A stretch of DNA of 64,000 bases from CALLPQ01 sp039819545 (GTDB lineage: Bacteria; Pseudomonadota; Alphaproteobacteria; Caulobacterales; Parvularculaceae), in contig JBCBRS010000002.1 of assembly GCA_039819545.1 (NCBI GenBank), forward strand, positions 254,172-318,171, read 5' to 3'. Numbering within the stretch: the stretch's first letter is position 1; each line of letters starts with the position of its first letter. Positions 41,536-51,389 of this stretch are shown here, in pieces. A program made the position numbers and the translations under genes. The notes below the pieces were generated by a model that worked only from the letters and a program-made list of their open reading frames with translations, had not been told where the DNA came from and did not search any database.

Positions 41536-43254
41536 TTACGGCGCGCCAAACTGTGCGCGCCAGGTCTCAACCGTCTCGTCGTCAATTTTGGCGAACAAAA
41601 CATCGGGCGGCGAAAACGCCGCTCCTGCATCAATCGTGGAGAGTGCGGCGGCGCAATCGGTTGGCCACGCAGCATTGAGTTCTTCGATTACTCCATCATT
41701 CGCGGTGAACGTCCGGTGCATTTTTTCACTGGTAAATGGAATGATCGGTGCGGAGACAACCGCAAAAAAACGGATCAGGTTCATGCCCATGCGGACACTG
41801 ACCGCCGCTTGATCGGGGTCTGCCTTGAATGCTGTCCAGGGCGCTGTTGTCTGCAGATATTCATTCCCGGCAACCCACATGGCCCGAAGCTCCGTACACG
41901 CCTTACGGAACTCCATCGCCTCGAGATAGTCCGTATAGGCCTTTAGTCGCGCATCCAGTTGGGCAATGAGGTCGGCTTCTGCGGTGCCGGCCGTGCCGCC
42001 TGCGGGCACTTTCTCGCCAAACTTTGACTTACAAAATCGGGTGATCCGGTTGACAAAATTGCCCAGCACATCCGCCAGGTCTTTATTCACGACACTGACG
42101 AAATGCTCCAGCGTAAAGGAGGTGTCATCGGACTCCGGCGCATTAGCCATCAGGTACCAGCGCCAATAATCGGGCGGCAGTAAGTCAAGCGCCTGATCCA
42201 TGAAAATACCGCGCTTTTCCGACGTCGAGAACTTACCACCATACCAGGTCAGCCAGTTGAGCGATTTCAGTGTGTCGACAGTCTTCCACGGCTCTCCGGA
42301 GCCAAGCAGGGTTGCCGGAAAAGATACCGTGTGAAACGCCACATTATCCTTGCCCATGACCTGCACATAGCGGGTCTCTTGTGCACCCGCATCGGTGCGC
42401 CACCAGCGTTGCCAGTCGTCGCCGTTAGCGGCGGCCCATTCTTGTGTTGCGGCGATATATTCGATGGGCGCGTCAAACCAGACGTAAAAGACCTTGTTCT
42501 CATAGCCAGGGCGCGGTGCACCATCACGCATCACCGGGATGCCCCATTTCAAATCGCGGGTGATGGCCCGGTCCCGCAACCCTTCCTTCAGCCATTTTTT
42601 AGCGATTGAGCGGGTTAGGGTCGGGAAGCTGTCTTTTGTAGCCAGCCAGTGTTCAATCTGCGCCTGTTGTTTTGATTGCAGCAGATAAAGGTGACGTGTC
42701 TCGCGCACCTCCACATCGTGGGACCCGGAAACCGCCGAGTACGGATCAATAAGATCAATAGGATCAAGCAATCGCCCACAACTGTCGCACTGGTCACCGC
42801 GTGCTTTTTCATACCCACAATGAGGGCAGGTACCCTCCACATAGCGGTCGGGCAGAAACCGGGCATCAGTGTTTGAATAAACCTGCCGGTCCGTGCGCTC
42901 TTCAATCAGCCCATGATCTTCCAGCACAGTGGCAAAATGCTGGGTGAGGGCATGGTTCGCCGGGTTGGACGACCGACCAAAATGATCAAAGGATAGCCCA
43001 AAGGCCTCGCCGGCTGCGCGTTGCACCTCATACTGAGCGGCGCAATAATCCGCCACCGGCATCCCCGCCGCAGCAGCCGCCAATTCGGCGGGCGTCCCAT
43101 GCTCATCGGTGGCACAGATAAAGACGGTCTCATGCCCCCGAGCCCGGCAAAAGCGGGCATAAACGTCTGCGGGCAGCATGGAGCCAACGAGATTGCCGAG
43201 ATGCTTGATGCCATTGATGTAAGGCAGGGCGGAGGTGATGAGAACGCGGGTCAT
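41536..43254 (-). CDS. metG: Methionyl-tRNA synthetase
   Basis: 572 residues. Class I signatures are HLGN (18-21, the HIGH motif) and KFSTS (341-345, the KMSKS motif), with ICATDEHGTPAEL between. The zinc knuckle is C143, C146, C156, C159 (CPHCGYEKARGDQCDSC). The anticodon-binding helical domain fills the C-terminal third; the additional C-terminal dimerisation domain of longer enzymes is absent. The KFSTS form and length point to the alphaproteobacterial/archaeal-like type. It charges initiator and elongator tRNA-Met. It stands alone on the minus strand and converges with the M56 gene. Confidence 0.95.
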   Translation of the reverse strand: MTRVLITSALPYINGIKHLGNLVGSMLPADVYARFCRARGHETVFICATDEHGTPAELAAAAAGMPVADYCAAQYEVQRAAGEAFGLSFDHFGRSSNPANHALTQHFATVLEDHGLIEERTDRQVYSNTDARFLPDRYVEGTCPHCGYEKARGDQCDSCGRLLDPIDLIDPYSAVSGSHDVEVRETRHLYLLQSKQQAQIEHWLATKDSFPTLTRSIAKKWLKEGLRDRAITRDLKWGIPVMRDGAPRPGYENKVFYVWFDAPIEYIAATQEWAAANGDDWQRWWRTDAGAQETRYVQVMGKDNVAFHTVSFPATLLGSGEPWKTVDTLKSLNWLTWYGGKFSTSEKRGIFMDQALDLLPPDYWRWYLMANAPESDDTSFTLEHFVSVVNKDLADVLGNFVNRITRFCKSKFGEKVPAGGTAGTAEADLIAQLDARLKAYTDYLEAMEFRKACTELRAMWVAGNEYLQTTAPWTAFKADPDQAAVSVRMGMNLIRFFAVVSAPIIPFTSEKMHRTFTANDGVIEELNAAWPTDCAAALSTIDAGAAFSPPDVLFAKIDDETVETWRAQFGAP

Positions 43255-43310
43255 GGCGCTGGGTTAGGCGAAAACGGGTCGAGGCTCAAGCACTCTCCAA
43301 TTCTACCCGC

Positions 43311-43592
43311 CTACTTCATGGGGATCATCTGTACATCAATGACCGCGTTACCACCGGCCGGGTCGATATCGATTTTGTTATAAGCTTTGCGGACCACAGC
43401 TTCGCCCACCTGAAGCTCTTGGGTCGTACCATCAAATTTGACTTTGACTTCGTTGGCCCGGCGCATGCCCTCTGGCGGCATGTCCCATAAAAAATGCACC
43501 GAAAAGAGGACGCCGCCGCCCTTTTTGTTCTCGTAAAGCCGCCAGGTGCGATCCACAAACAGCTTCGAAAGCGCGATTTTTTCTCCGTCCAT
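43311..43592 (-). CDS. Small conserved-looking protein, unknown function
   Basis: 93 residues from ATG 43592 (GGGG upstream); GTG 43616 is an alternative. The sequence, with WRLYENKKGGGVLFSVHFLW and EVKVKFDGTTQELQVGEAVV, suggests a small beta-rich domain, but I do not recognise a family. Ends in VIDVQMIPMK. It lies alone between metG and the glycosylase gene on the same strand, 56 bases before metG. Coding is supported by composition and by the tight spacing; function unknown. Confidence 0.6.
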   Translation of the reverse strand: MDGEKIALSKLFVDRTWRLYENKKGGGVLFSVHFLWDMPPEGMRRANEVKVKFDGTTQELQVGEAVVRKAYNKIDIDPAGGNAVIDVQMIPMK

Positions 43593-43688
43593 CGGATACC
43601 CCGTTACGTTGCCCACGCCCTTAGCCTAACGCAAACGCAGCCCCGCGCAATATCTGCCGGCCACCACACGCCGAACGGCGTACCCGCT

Positions 43689-44324
43689 CTAAATGGGGTC
43701 GCGCCCCCGGATATGGGCGTAATAGGTCCACAAAATATGCGCCGCGAGACCGCGCCATGGTGCCCAGCCTTCGGCAATATCATTCAGGTCAGCCGATGCC
43801 GGTTTCTGGTCGAGACCAGCGGCATGGGCATAGGCATGCTCCATGGCGATGTCGCCCGGCGGCCAGATATCCACCCGCCCCTCACAAAACAGAAGATAGA
43901 TGCCCGCGCTCCACGGGCCGACCCCCTTCAGACTGGTGAGGAGCGCGCGGGCAGTGTCATCATCGGCCCGTGCCACCGCCGCAAATGAAAACCGCCGCGC
44001 CTTGACCGCCTCTGCAAGACAATAAACGTAATGAGCCTTTTGCCGAGTCAGGCCAAGGGTGCGTAACTGCGCCTCCCCAAGCGCCAGGACACGGGCGGCG
44101 GTCATTGGTTTTACACCGGCCTGACAGCGCGCCCATATCGCTTGAGCGCTCGCCACTGACACCTGTTGCTCCACAATGATGCGAAAGAGGGCGCCAAACC
44201 CCTCGGACCGTTTGCGAATATGGGGCACACGGATCGCAGCCAACGCGGTGCCGAGTGCAACGTCCCGCCCGGCCAGCTCTGCGCATGGGCCCCTCACGTC
44301 CCCGAATATCGATAGCGCCGTCAT
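43689..44324 (-). CDS. DNA-3-methyladenine glycosylase II (AlkA-like)
   Basis: 211 residues of the helix-hairpin-helix DNA glycosylase family. FGALFRIIVEQQVSVASAQA precedes the HhH-GPD signature TSLKGVGPWSAGIYLLFCEG, followed by RVDIWPPGDIAME with the catalytic Asp in PPGD. It removes alkylated bases such as 3-methyladenine. It lacks the extra N-terminal domain of E. coli AlkA, so it is a short form. ATG 44324 is preferred to the frame's earlier start at 44387. It diverges from cobT. Confidence 0.87.
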   Translation of the reverse strand: MTALSIFGDVRGPCAELAGRDVALGTALAAIRVPHIRKRSEGFGALFRIIVEQQVSVASAQAIWARCQAGVKPMTAARVLALGEAQLRTLGLTRQKAHYVYCLAEAVKARRFSFAAVARADDDTARALLTSLKGVGPWSAGIYLLFCEGRVDIWPPGDIAMEHAYAHAAGLDQKPASADLNDIAEGWAPWRGLAAHILWTYYAHIRGRDPI

Positions 44325-44438
44325 GGCCAGTTTTTTCCCTTCCACTCCCTCTAAAACAGAAAAAAAGTCACACCTGAGCGGGCCCACCGATCAGCGTCAA
44401 CCCGTTGAGAATATTCGCCAGCGCAGTATGGTCCCCCG

Positions 44439-46295
44439 ATGAACCGGCAAGAACAAATTCGTGAGGCGTTCAAACGCGCCCTCCTCCAGACGACCAAGGC
44501 TATCGCTGCCTCCGATGAGGCGGAAGTAAGCTTTGGTGGCGACCACCCCCATGTGAGTGGCAAGACGGCCCGCATACCCCTGCCCGAGCGCGTTCTGACC
44601 CACGAATCGGCTGCCATCACCCGGGGGGAAGCGGATGCAGCGGCCCTGCGGATGGCTTATCACGACCCCAGCGCCCACGCCCGGCTCATGCCCAAAAATG
44701 CGGCAGGACGCATTGTCTTTTCGGCCCTCGAAAATGCCAGAGTCGAAGCCCTCGGCACGCGCGCCCTCGCCGGGGTGGGAGACAACCTCGCCGCTGCGCT
44801 TGAGAAGACCTTCGCGCAAAAAGACTATGACAATCGCAGCGACAATGACGTGACCCCGCTTGCCGATGTGGCGGCCCTGAAGGTACGCGAAGCGCTGACG
44901 GGCCGGGCCCCGCCGAAATCTGCCGAACCCCATATGGAATTCTGGGCAAAGCAGCTTGATGCAAAAGCCGGAAAAAGCCTTGCCGCACTCGCAAAAATCA
45001 ACGCCCTGGATAATCAGGAAGCGTTTGCCGCCCTGGCCCGTAACTTTCTGCGCGATCTTGATCTTGATGATGAGGAAGAGGGCAACCAGGAGCAGGAAGA
45101 CGCCGAGAGCGAAGAGCAAAACGAGGACGAAGAAAACCAGAAAAATCAGACGCCGGATGATGAGGATAGCGACCCCACGGCGGAAAACCCTGAAGACGCC
45201 CTGCCCGATGGGGACGATGCTGCCGATGGCGAGGCCGATCTTTCCGAACAGGATTATGACTTTTCCTCTGATGATGACGAGCAGCCGGAGGAAGACGGCC
45301 AGTCGGTTGTGGGGCGGATGCCACAATCGGGAGATACGGGCGAAGTCTATCGTCCCTATACGACTGAATTCGACGAAATTGCGGATGCCGCGGACCTGTG
45401 TGACCCCGAGGAACTGGAGCGGTTGCGCCGGACCCTTGATCGCCAACTGGAAAGTTTCCACACGGTTGTCTCGCGCCTTGCCAACCAGCTGCAACGCAAA
45501 CTGATGGCCCAGCAAAATCGCAGTTGGGTTTTTGACCTTGACGAAGGCGTCCTTGATGCGGCCCGTCTCGCCCGCGTGGTGATCGACCCCATGCAACCCT
45601 TGTCGTTCAAACAGGAAAAAGATCAGGAATTCCGCGATACCGTTGTCACGCTCTTGATCGATAATTCAGGCTCCATGCGCGGGCGCCCCATCACCATTGC
45701 CGCGATCTGCGCCGATATTCTGGCCCGTACGCTGGAACGGTGTGCGGTGAAGGTTGAACTGTTGGGCTTTACGACCCGGGCATGGAAAGGCGGCATGGCG
45801 CGCGAAAAATGGGTCAATGACAATCGCCCGGCCAAACCCGGCCGCCTCAATGATTTGCGTCATATCATTTACAAGCCCGCTGACGCCCCCTGGCGCCGGG
45901 CACGCTCGTCCCTGGGTTTGATGATGAAAGAGGGCATCCTGAAAGAGAATATCGACGGCGAGGCTTTGCTCTGGGCCCATGACCGGCTTATCGCCCGGCC
46001 CGAAGCGCGCCGTATTCTGATGGTTATCTCCGACGGTGCGCCGGTCGATGATACAACCTCATCAGCCAATGGCGGCGCTTATCTGGAACGTCACTTGCGC
46101 GACGTGATCAGCTATATCGAAACCCGATCACCGGTGGAGCTTCTTGCCATCGGCATCGGTCATGATGTGACGCGCTGGTACAACCGTGCCCTGACGATTG
46201 CCGACGTCGATCAATTGGGGAGTGCCATGGTCGATAAGCTGGCGGAACTGTTCGACGAAGGGGCATTGCCGCCTGGCGCACCCGGTGGTCGATAG
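44439..46295 (+). CDS. cobT: Cobaltochelatase subunit CobT
   Basis: 618 residues. The N-terminal region has ITRGEADAAALRMAYHD and NARVEALGTRAL. A long acidic, low-complexity linker (about 205-295) precedes the C-terminal von Willebrand A domain with the metal-ion-dependent adhesion motif DNSGSMRG (near 408) and ISDGAPVDDTT. CobT works with CobS as an AAA+ motor for CobN in inserting cobalt in aerobic vitamin B12 synthesis. cobS and cobN are not in the window. Convergent terminators are not evident; the next gene starts five bases later on the same strand. Confidence 0.94.
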   Translation: MNRQEQIREAFKRALLQTTKAIAASDEAEVSFGGDHPHVSGKTARIPLPERVLTHESAAITRGEADAAALRMAYHDPSAHARLMPKNAAGRIVFSALENARVEALGTRALAGVGDNLAAALEKTFAQKDYDNRSDNDVTPLADVAALKVREALTGRAPPKSAEPHMEFWAKQLDAKAGKSLAALAKINALDNQEAFAALARNFLRDLDLDDEEEGNQEQEDAESEEQNEDEENQKNQTPDDEDSDPTAENPEDALPDGDDAADGEADLSEQDYDFSSDDDEQPEEDGQSVVGRMPQSGDTGEVYRPYTTEFDEIADAADLCDPEELERLRRTLDRQLESFHTVVSRLANQLQRKLMAQQNRSWVFDLDEGVLDAARLARVVIDPMQPLSFKQEKDQEFRDTVVTLLIDNSGSMRGRPITIAAICADILARTLERCAVKVELLGFTTRAWKGGMAREKWVNDNRPAKPGRLNDLRHIIYKPADAPWRRARSSLGLMMKEGILKENIDGEALLWAHDRLIARPEARRILMVISDGAPVDDTTSSANGGAYLERHLRDVISYIETRSPVELLAIGIGHDVTRWYNRALTIADVDQLGSAMVDKLAELFDEGALPPGAPGGR

Positions 46296-46300
46296 TCGTT

Positions 46301-47323
46301 ATGCGCGCGCGCCTGCTATTCCTTTTGTTATTTTCGGGTGTGCTCACGCTCTTTGCTGCCGTCGCGTATCATTTCCACGGGCACGGTTTCGGTGACCGGC
46401 GGGGAACGCCATTGCCTGTGGGTGTGTGGACACCTATTCAGATTTCGTCGTCACCAATCCCTCTGAGGCCCGACGGTGCGATTGGCACTGAACCAAGACG
46501 AGGAAAACTGATTTACCGAGGGGGGCTGCGGCTCACCAGCGACAATCCTGCGTTCGGGGGTTTTTCCGGTCTTCACCTGGCTGATGATGGTTCAACCCTC
46601 ACTGCGCTGTCCGACCGTGGGTTCTGGCTGACCGCACAGATAGCATTCGATGAGAGGGGGCGCTTGACAGACCTGACGCGGCCGCGCATGGCGCCGCTCA
46701 CCGATAAAACAGGCCGCGCGTTAAGCGGTGTCCGGAGCGATGCCGAAGGCTTACACCGCGACCAGGACGGATTTCTAGTGTCCTTCGAGCGCGAACCGCG
46801 CGTGGAATACCACAAAAAAGATCAAACCGGCATTTTCCGCTACCAGCGGGACGTTGCCGACTATCGAGAGGTCTCCGCTCTGCAGTCCAACCAGTCCCTT
46901 GAAGGCGTCACCCGGCTTGGCGATGGTACCCTTCTCGTCAGTGCAGAGAACACAATTGGCGCACCGGACATCCATCGGCTTTATCTCGACCCGGACACAT
47001 CTGTCGACATCAAACGAACGCCGCCATTTGATATTACGGAGATCGCCTACCACAATGGCGATCTTTATTTTCTTGAGCGTCATTACGATCGCACAACCGG
47101 ACAACAAATCAGACTCTCGGTGATCGACAGATTTGATCCCAATATCCCGGTGCTGCCCATGCCCAGCGAGCTCGCGCGCTTTGACGATACAGATATCATT
47201 GATAATTTTGAAGGCCTGACGCTACGCACCGATCAAGGCAAAACGCACCTTTTCATTATCTCCGATGATAATTTCAGCGACAGGCAGGACACGTTGCTCC
47301 TTCACTTTTCGCTTATTCCTTAG
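46301..47323 (+). CDS. Exported phytase-like esterase domain protein
   Basis: 340 residues. An N-terminal membrane segment or signal peptide (LLFLLLFSGVLTLFAAVAYH) precedes a beta-propeller-like 'esterase-like activity of phytase' domain: YRGGLRLTSDNPAFGGFSGL, ALSDRGFWLTAQIAFDERGR, SDAEGLHRDQDGFLVSFERE, and DNFEGLTLRTDQGKTHLFII with SDDNFSDRQDTLL at the end. The family acts in the periplasm on phosphate esters or related compounds; the exact substrate is unknown. It starts five bases after cobT and may be co-transcribed. It converges with der. Confidence 0.84.
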   Translation: MRARLLFLLLFSGVLTLFAAVAYHFHGHGFGDRRGTPLPVGVWTPIQISSSPIPLRPDGAIGTEPRRGKLIYRGGLRLTSDNPAFGGFSGLHLADDGSTLTALSDRGFWLTAQIAFDERGRLTDLTRPRMAPLTDKTGRALSGVRSDAEGLHRDQDGFLVSFEREPRVEYHKKDQTGIFRYQRDVADYREVSALQSNQSLEGVTRLGDGTLLVSAENTIGAPDIHRLYLDPDTSVDIKRTPPFDITEIAYHNGDLYFLERHYDRTTGQQIRLSVIDRFDPNIPVLPMPSELARFDDTDIIDNFEGLTLRTDQGKTHLFIISDDNFSDRQDTLLLHFSLIP

Positions 47324-47326
47324 CGC

Positions 47327-48706
47327 CTAACGCTTCTTCTTTTTGTTCTCATACGGATTATCCTGTTTTTTCAGAATAAGCCGGATGGGGACCGCCGGGA
47401 TATCGAAAGCCTCACGGATTGAGTTGACAAGGTAGCGCTTATACGACGTGGGCACATCATCAGCCCGCGAGCATTGCGCCACAAAGGTAGGAGGCCGCGT
47501 TTTTGTTTGCGCGATATAGCGGAATTTGATGCGGCGACCAGAAACGGCAGGCGGCGGGTGCCGACCTGTTGCTTCTTGCAGCCAATCATTAAGGTCAGGC
47601 GTTTTGATTTTGGCGTTCCAGTCACGATAGACCGATGTCACCGCTGGCATCAGGCCGTTGACGCCAAGACCGGATTTCGCCGACAAACGGATGATCGGCA
47701 CGCGCGGTGCCTGTGGCAGCAAACGATCAACCCGCTCGCGGATATCGCGAAAAGCCTCGTCACGGTCTACCACGAGGTCCCATTTGTTTGCCACCAGCAC
47801 AAGCGCCCGTCCCTCCCGCATGCATAAATCCGCGAGTGTCAGTTCCTGTTTTTCGAGCGGGGTCAGCGCATCGAACATCAGCACACAAACCTCCGCGAAG
47901 ACAATCGCGCGAATTGAGTCCGCTACCGACAGCTTTTCGAGTTTTTCCTGAACCTTGGCGCGTTTTCTCATGCCCGCCGTATCATAGAGTTTGACCGGCC
48001 AGTCGCGGTCTTCGCCGGACCACGTCCATTCAATACCGATAGCATCGCGGGTTATACCGGCCTCCGGGCCCACCAGCATGCGGTCTTCGCCGATGAGCCG
48101 ATTAACGAGGGTTGATTTCCCGGCGTTGGGTCGCCCGATAATCGCCACACGGAGTGGTTTCAGTGGATCGTCCCACGCGACACTGTCCTCTTCCTCCTCC
48201 AGGCCTGCGAGCGGGGTCAGATGGGGTTCCAATGCCTGATAAAGATCAGACAAGCCTTCCCCATGTTCCGCAGACAGACCAATCGGCTCGCCCAGACCCA
48301 ACCCATAGGCATCATAAAAACCGGCATCAGCCTGTTTGGCATCAACCTTGTTGGCCACGAGAATGATCGGCTTGCCGCCCGCGCGCAAAAGACCGGCAAA
48401 ACTTTCATCCATCGGGGTGACCCCGGCTTTGGCATCAATGATGAAGAGACAAACCGTGGCATCGTCCACGGCGATTTCGGTTTGTTGACGCATTCGCCCT
48501 TCAAGGGCGTCAATCGGTGCCTCTTCCAGACCCGGTGTATCGATAACGAGAAAATCAAGATCGCCCAGGCGCGCGAGCCCTTCGCGCCGGTCACGGGTGA
48601 CCCCCGGTTGGTCATCAACAAGGGCGAGACGTTTGCCCACCAGACGATTGAAAAGCGTGGACTTGCCAACATTGGGCCGCCCGATGAGCGCTACTTTGGC
48701 GGCCAT
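47327..48706 (-). CDS. der: GTPase Der (EngA)
   Basis: 459 residues with two GTPase domains in tandem, the defining feature of Der. G1 motifs are GRPNVGKSTL near residue 8 and GRPNAGKSTL near 197; DTPG and DTAG, NKVD and NKWD follow in each. The C-terminal KH-like domain (KFRYIAQTKTRPPTFVAQCS) ends in a lysine-rich tail. Der is essential for 50S ribosome assembly. ATG 48706 is chosen (GGAG 10 bases upstream), with ATG 48715 possible. bamB lies upstream on the same strand. Confidence 0.95.
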   Translation of the reverse strand: MAAKVALIGRPNVGKSTLFNRLVGKRLALVDDQPGVTRDRREGLARLGDLDFLVIDTPGLEEAPIDALEGRMRQQTEIAVDDATVCLFIIDAKAGVTPMDESFAGLLRAGGKPIILVANKVDAKQADAGFYDAYGLGLGEPIGLSAEHGEGLSDLYQALEPHLTPLAGLEEEEDSVAWDDPLKPLRVAIIGRPNAGKSTLVNRLIGEDRMLVGPEAGITRDAIGIEWTWSGEDRDWPVKLYDTAGMRKRAKVQEKLEKLSVADSIRAIVFAEVCVLMFDALTPLEKQELTLADLCMREGRALVLVANKWDLVVDRDEAFRDIRERVDRLLPQAPRVPIIRLSAKSGLGVNGLMPAVTSVYRDWNAKIKTPDLNDWLQEATGRHPPPAVSGRRIKFRYIAQTKTRPPTFVAQCSRADDVPTSYKRYLVNSIREAFDIPAVPIRLILKKQDNPYENKKKKR

Positions 48707-48774
48707 GGCTGGCATTCTCCAGAAGGGGTTAGCCTCGCACGATGGGCCTGACCCTCGACCGTGCAGGGGCGATA

Positions 48775-50205
48775 TTATTGGTAGGCGCGCAGCTTGCCCT
48801 TTTGGGTCAGCACGTAGATCTTTTCGCCAGACACCACCGGAGAGACAAGCGAGCCCTCCTTGATCTTTTTGGTTTCAATGATTTCGCCATCGGTGGGGGC
48901 AACCTTGACCAGTTCGCCTGCGGATGAAACGAGCACCAAATGGTCCCCGGCAAGCACTGGCCCGGCCCAGGCGATCCGCCCTTTTTTCTTTTTGACTTTC
49001 TCATGCTTACGCAATTGCGAGACCCAGACGATGGCCCCGTGCTCGCGAGAGACGCAGACAAGTTCTGAATCCACGGACACCAGATAGATAAAGTCACCGG
49101 CAACCCACGGCATCTGCAAGCCGGCAACGCTAACCGCCCAGACGCGGTCACCGGAACGAATATCGATCGCAACCAGTTGGCCGGCATGGCTCACCGCATA
49201 GACAAGGCCGCGGTCGATGACCGGGCTGCCCGCAATATCGTTGAGCGTAGAAAGCGCCGTAAGCTGAGCATTCCGCACCAGCGAGTCGGTCCAAAGCGGG
49301 CGACCATTCTCCGTGAGAAAAGCCACAAGCTCGCCGGAAGAAAAGGGCGCGACCACAAGATCGCCCGCCGCCGCCGCACTGGAGGAGGACAGGATGCGAG
49401 CGGCCTCTTCAAAAGACTGAAAGTTCCAATTTTTCTCGCCCGTTTCCTGATCGAAGGACAAGAAATCATTGGTGATTGTGGTGGCGTAAACCGAACCGCG
49501 ATAGGCCGTGGGCGGTGTACGGATTGGTGCATCAGTTTTGGTCAGCCATTGCTGCTCACCGGTTTCAGCATCGAGCGCGGCAACAAAGCCAAACCCAGAG
49601 CTTACAAAGATGGTGCCGCCTTCATACGCGACCCCGCCGCCAAACCCTTCTTGCGCCGCCTTGGGACGCTGGAACATTTCCTGAAGCCGGAAGCGCTCGC
49701 TCACATCCTGAGTCAGTTCGGTTCGCCAGACGAGGGAACCGTCTTCCTCGTCAAAGGCACTAACCTTTGCTTCCGCATCAACAACATAGACTTTCCCGTC
49801 GGCAATCACCGGCGGTGCGAGCACGAGTTCCAGCCGGTTGGAGGCTTTGCCCACGTCGGCCTGCCACGCAAGATCAAAGCCAAGCTCGGCGCTGAGATGG
49901 TGCAAGGTGTGATCGGCTTCGCCGCCGGGTTGGGGCCAGGAATTGTTTACATAAGATGGCGGTGTACTGACGGACAGGCCCGCATACCGGGCATCGGCCT
50001 TGACGATGTCTTCCAGCGCCAGCACCGGGATCCGCCCGTCATCATTGAGGTCAATTTCGGTGGTGTCGTCACCGCCAAAAAGCCCGCCGCCCAGAGGACC
50101 ACCGGAACAGCCCGCCACCATCACCAGACCAACCACGCCAAATGCTGTGCGCAAAGGGCGCGCCGGGACCGGGAGAAGGCGAGAGGAAAGAAAAGAAAAA
50201 CGCAT
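48775..50205 (-). CDS. bamB: Outer membrane protein assembly factor BamB
   Basis: 476 residues. A lipoprotein signal ends in MVAGC (C33), so the mature protein is anchored in the outer membrane. The rest is a PQQ-like beta-propeller with repeated blades (WRTELTQDVSERFRLQ, FVAALDAETGEQQWLTKTDA, LSFDQETGEKNWNFQSFEEA, LVAIDIRSGDRVWAVSVAGL). BamB is a scaffold of the BAM complex that inserts beta-barrel proteins. The gene is followed by der on the same strand and preceded by a TPR membrane protein gene, the common bamB-der arrangement. Confidence 0.92.
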   Translation of the reverse strand: MRFSFLSSRLLPVPARPLRTAFGVVGLVMVAGCSGGPLGGGLFGGDDTTEIDLNDDGRIPVLALEDIVKADARYAGLSVSTPPSYVNNSWPQPGGEADHTLHHLSAELGFDLAWQADVGKASNRLELVLAPPVIADGKVYVVDAEAKVSAFDEEDGSLVWRTELTQDVSERFRLQEMFQRPKAAQEGFGGGVAYEGGTIFVSSGFGFVAALDAETGEQQWLTKTDAPIRTPPTAYRGSVYATTITNDFLSFDQETGEKNWNFQSFEEAARILSSSSAAAAGDLVVAPFSSGELVAFLTENGRPLWTDSLVRNAQLTALSTLNDIAGSPVIDRGLVYAVSHAGQLVAIDIRSGDRVWAVSVAGLQMPWVAGDFIYLVSVDSELVCVSREHGAIVWVSQLRKHEKVKKKKGRIAWAGPVLAGDHLVLVSSAGELVKVAPTDGEIIETKKIKEGSLVSPVVSGEKIYVLTQKGKLRAYQ

Positions 50206-50368
50206 GGGAGACTTGCCTGAAATTCTAACGGATGGGCGCCTGATTGGCCCACCATTCCGTCTATTGAGCACGGACCGACGCAAAGTACAATTTTGCTGCG
50301 CGACGGACCAGAACCACAGCCCTAGCGGTCAACCATGCCTATTTTGTGGTGAGCCCTCGTTTTAAGGA

Positions 50369-51256
50369 TTAGCGCCCTGGCTCTTCGGTCTCGGTGGGTG
50401 TTTCAGTGGCATCACCGGGCTGCACCGGCGGCACTTGCGCGCCGGGCGTTGTTTCCCCGTCACCGGGCACGGGGATATCAGCAGGGCTCTCACCAGCGCC
50501 AGCATCAAGAGGCTCCTCCTCTGTCGTCCCGGTTGCCGGGTCGGTGCCGAGGGTCTGGAGCAAATCCTCAACCCGCGTTTTACCGGAGATATTGGCGCCA
50601 TCGCGGCCTGCGCGAGCGACCACGGCAAATTCGCGGGACCGGGATTTCAGGATTGCCGGCACATCAGGGTTAAGCGCCAGAAAATCAAACGCCTCGATGG
50701 CGGCATCATAATCCTCATCCCGGATTGCCGCGAGGGCCGCAATTTCACGGGCGTAATAGCCAAGCGGGCTCAACGCATTCGGCAGGTCGCCCAAATCCTC
50801 GGCAACGGCCTTGCGCCCGCCCGTATCCAGCGACAGGTAGGCCGCCCGCAGCCGCGCAAGGGCGCGCAAACCATCACTCACCGCCTCATTGGCCACCACA
50901 TCACGGTATAGCTTATAGGCTTGCGCCGTATCACCATCACGGACCAGCAGGGGCGCGCGTTGAAACGCGGCGAGTGCCGCATACCCCGGCGCATCGCTTT
51001 GTGTTACCGCGCTAAGCAACTCTTCCCCAGCCTCGGGCGCGTCTTCCAGAGCCAGCAAAGCGCCGTGATAGGCAAGCGCCCCTTTTGTTGCGGCAGCTTC
51101 CTTTTGGCCGTTGAAAATCTGGATTCCGGCCACGGCCATGACGATGGCAACACCCACACCGATCAGGATCGGGCCAATCTGGCGGATCACCTTCATCTGG
51201 CGTTCTTCGGCGAGTTCCTGATCAACCTCGCGTACTGTGCTGTCTTCTGACGTCAC
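50369..51256 (-). CDS. YfgM-like tetratricopeptide membrane protein
   Basis: 295 residues from GTG 51256, which has GAGGA upstream. A short cytoplasmic N-terminus precedes one membrane helix (IGPILIGVGVAIVMAVAGIQ, about 28-46), then a periplasmic TPR-like domain (TKGALAYHGALLALEDAPEA, SPLGYYAREIAALAAIRDED) and a Pro/Glu/Thr-rich tail. This is the YfgM/DUF2133 type found beside bamB and der; YfgM is an ancillary SecYEG/periplasmic chaperone factor in E. coli. The alternative start at 51454 would run over the divergent lipocalin gene, so GTG 51256 is preferred. Confidence 0.82.
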   Translation of the reverse strand: MTSEDSTVREVDQELAEERQMKVIRQIGPILIGVGVAIVMAVAGIQIFNGQKEAAATKGALAYHGALLALEDAPEAGEELLSAVTQSDAPGYAALAAFQRAPLLVRDGDTAQAYKLYRDVVANEAVSDGLRALARLRAAYLSLDTGGRKAVAEDLGDLPNALSPLGYYAREIAALAAIRDEDYDAAIEAFDFLALNPDVPAILKSRSREFAVVARAGRDGANISGKTRVEDLLQTLGTDPATGTTEEEPLDAGAGESPADIPVPGDGETTPGAQVPPVQPGDATETPTETEEPGR

Positions 51257-51389
51257 CGTTCTCTTCCTCTGTAAGCCGGGGCCACGAAACCGTCTTTCAG
51301 CCATTGGCACCCGGCAGCGAAGGCCGTACATATCTGGCTTTCCACACCGGCGCAATCGCTCGATCGGTGACGCAAAGCGGAGAGATTTT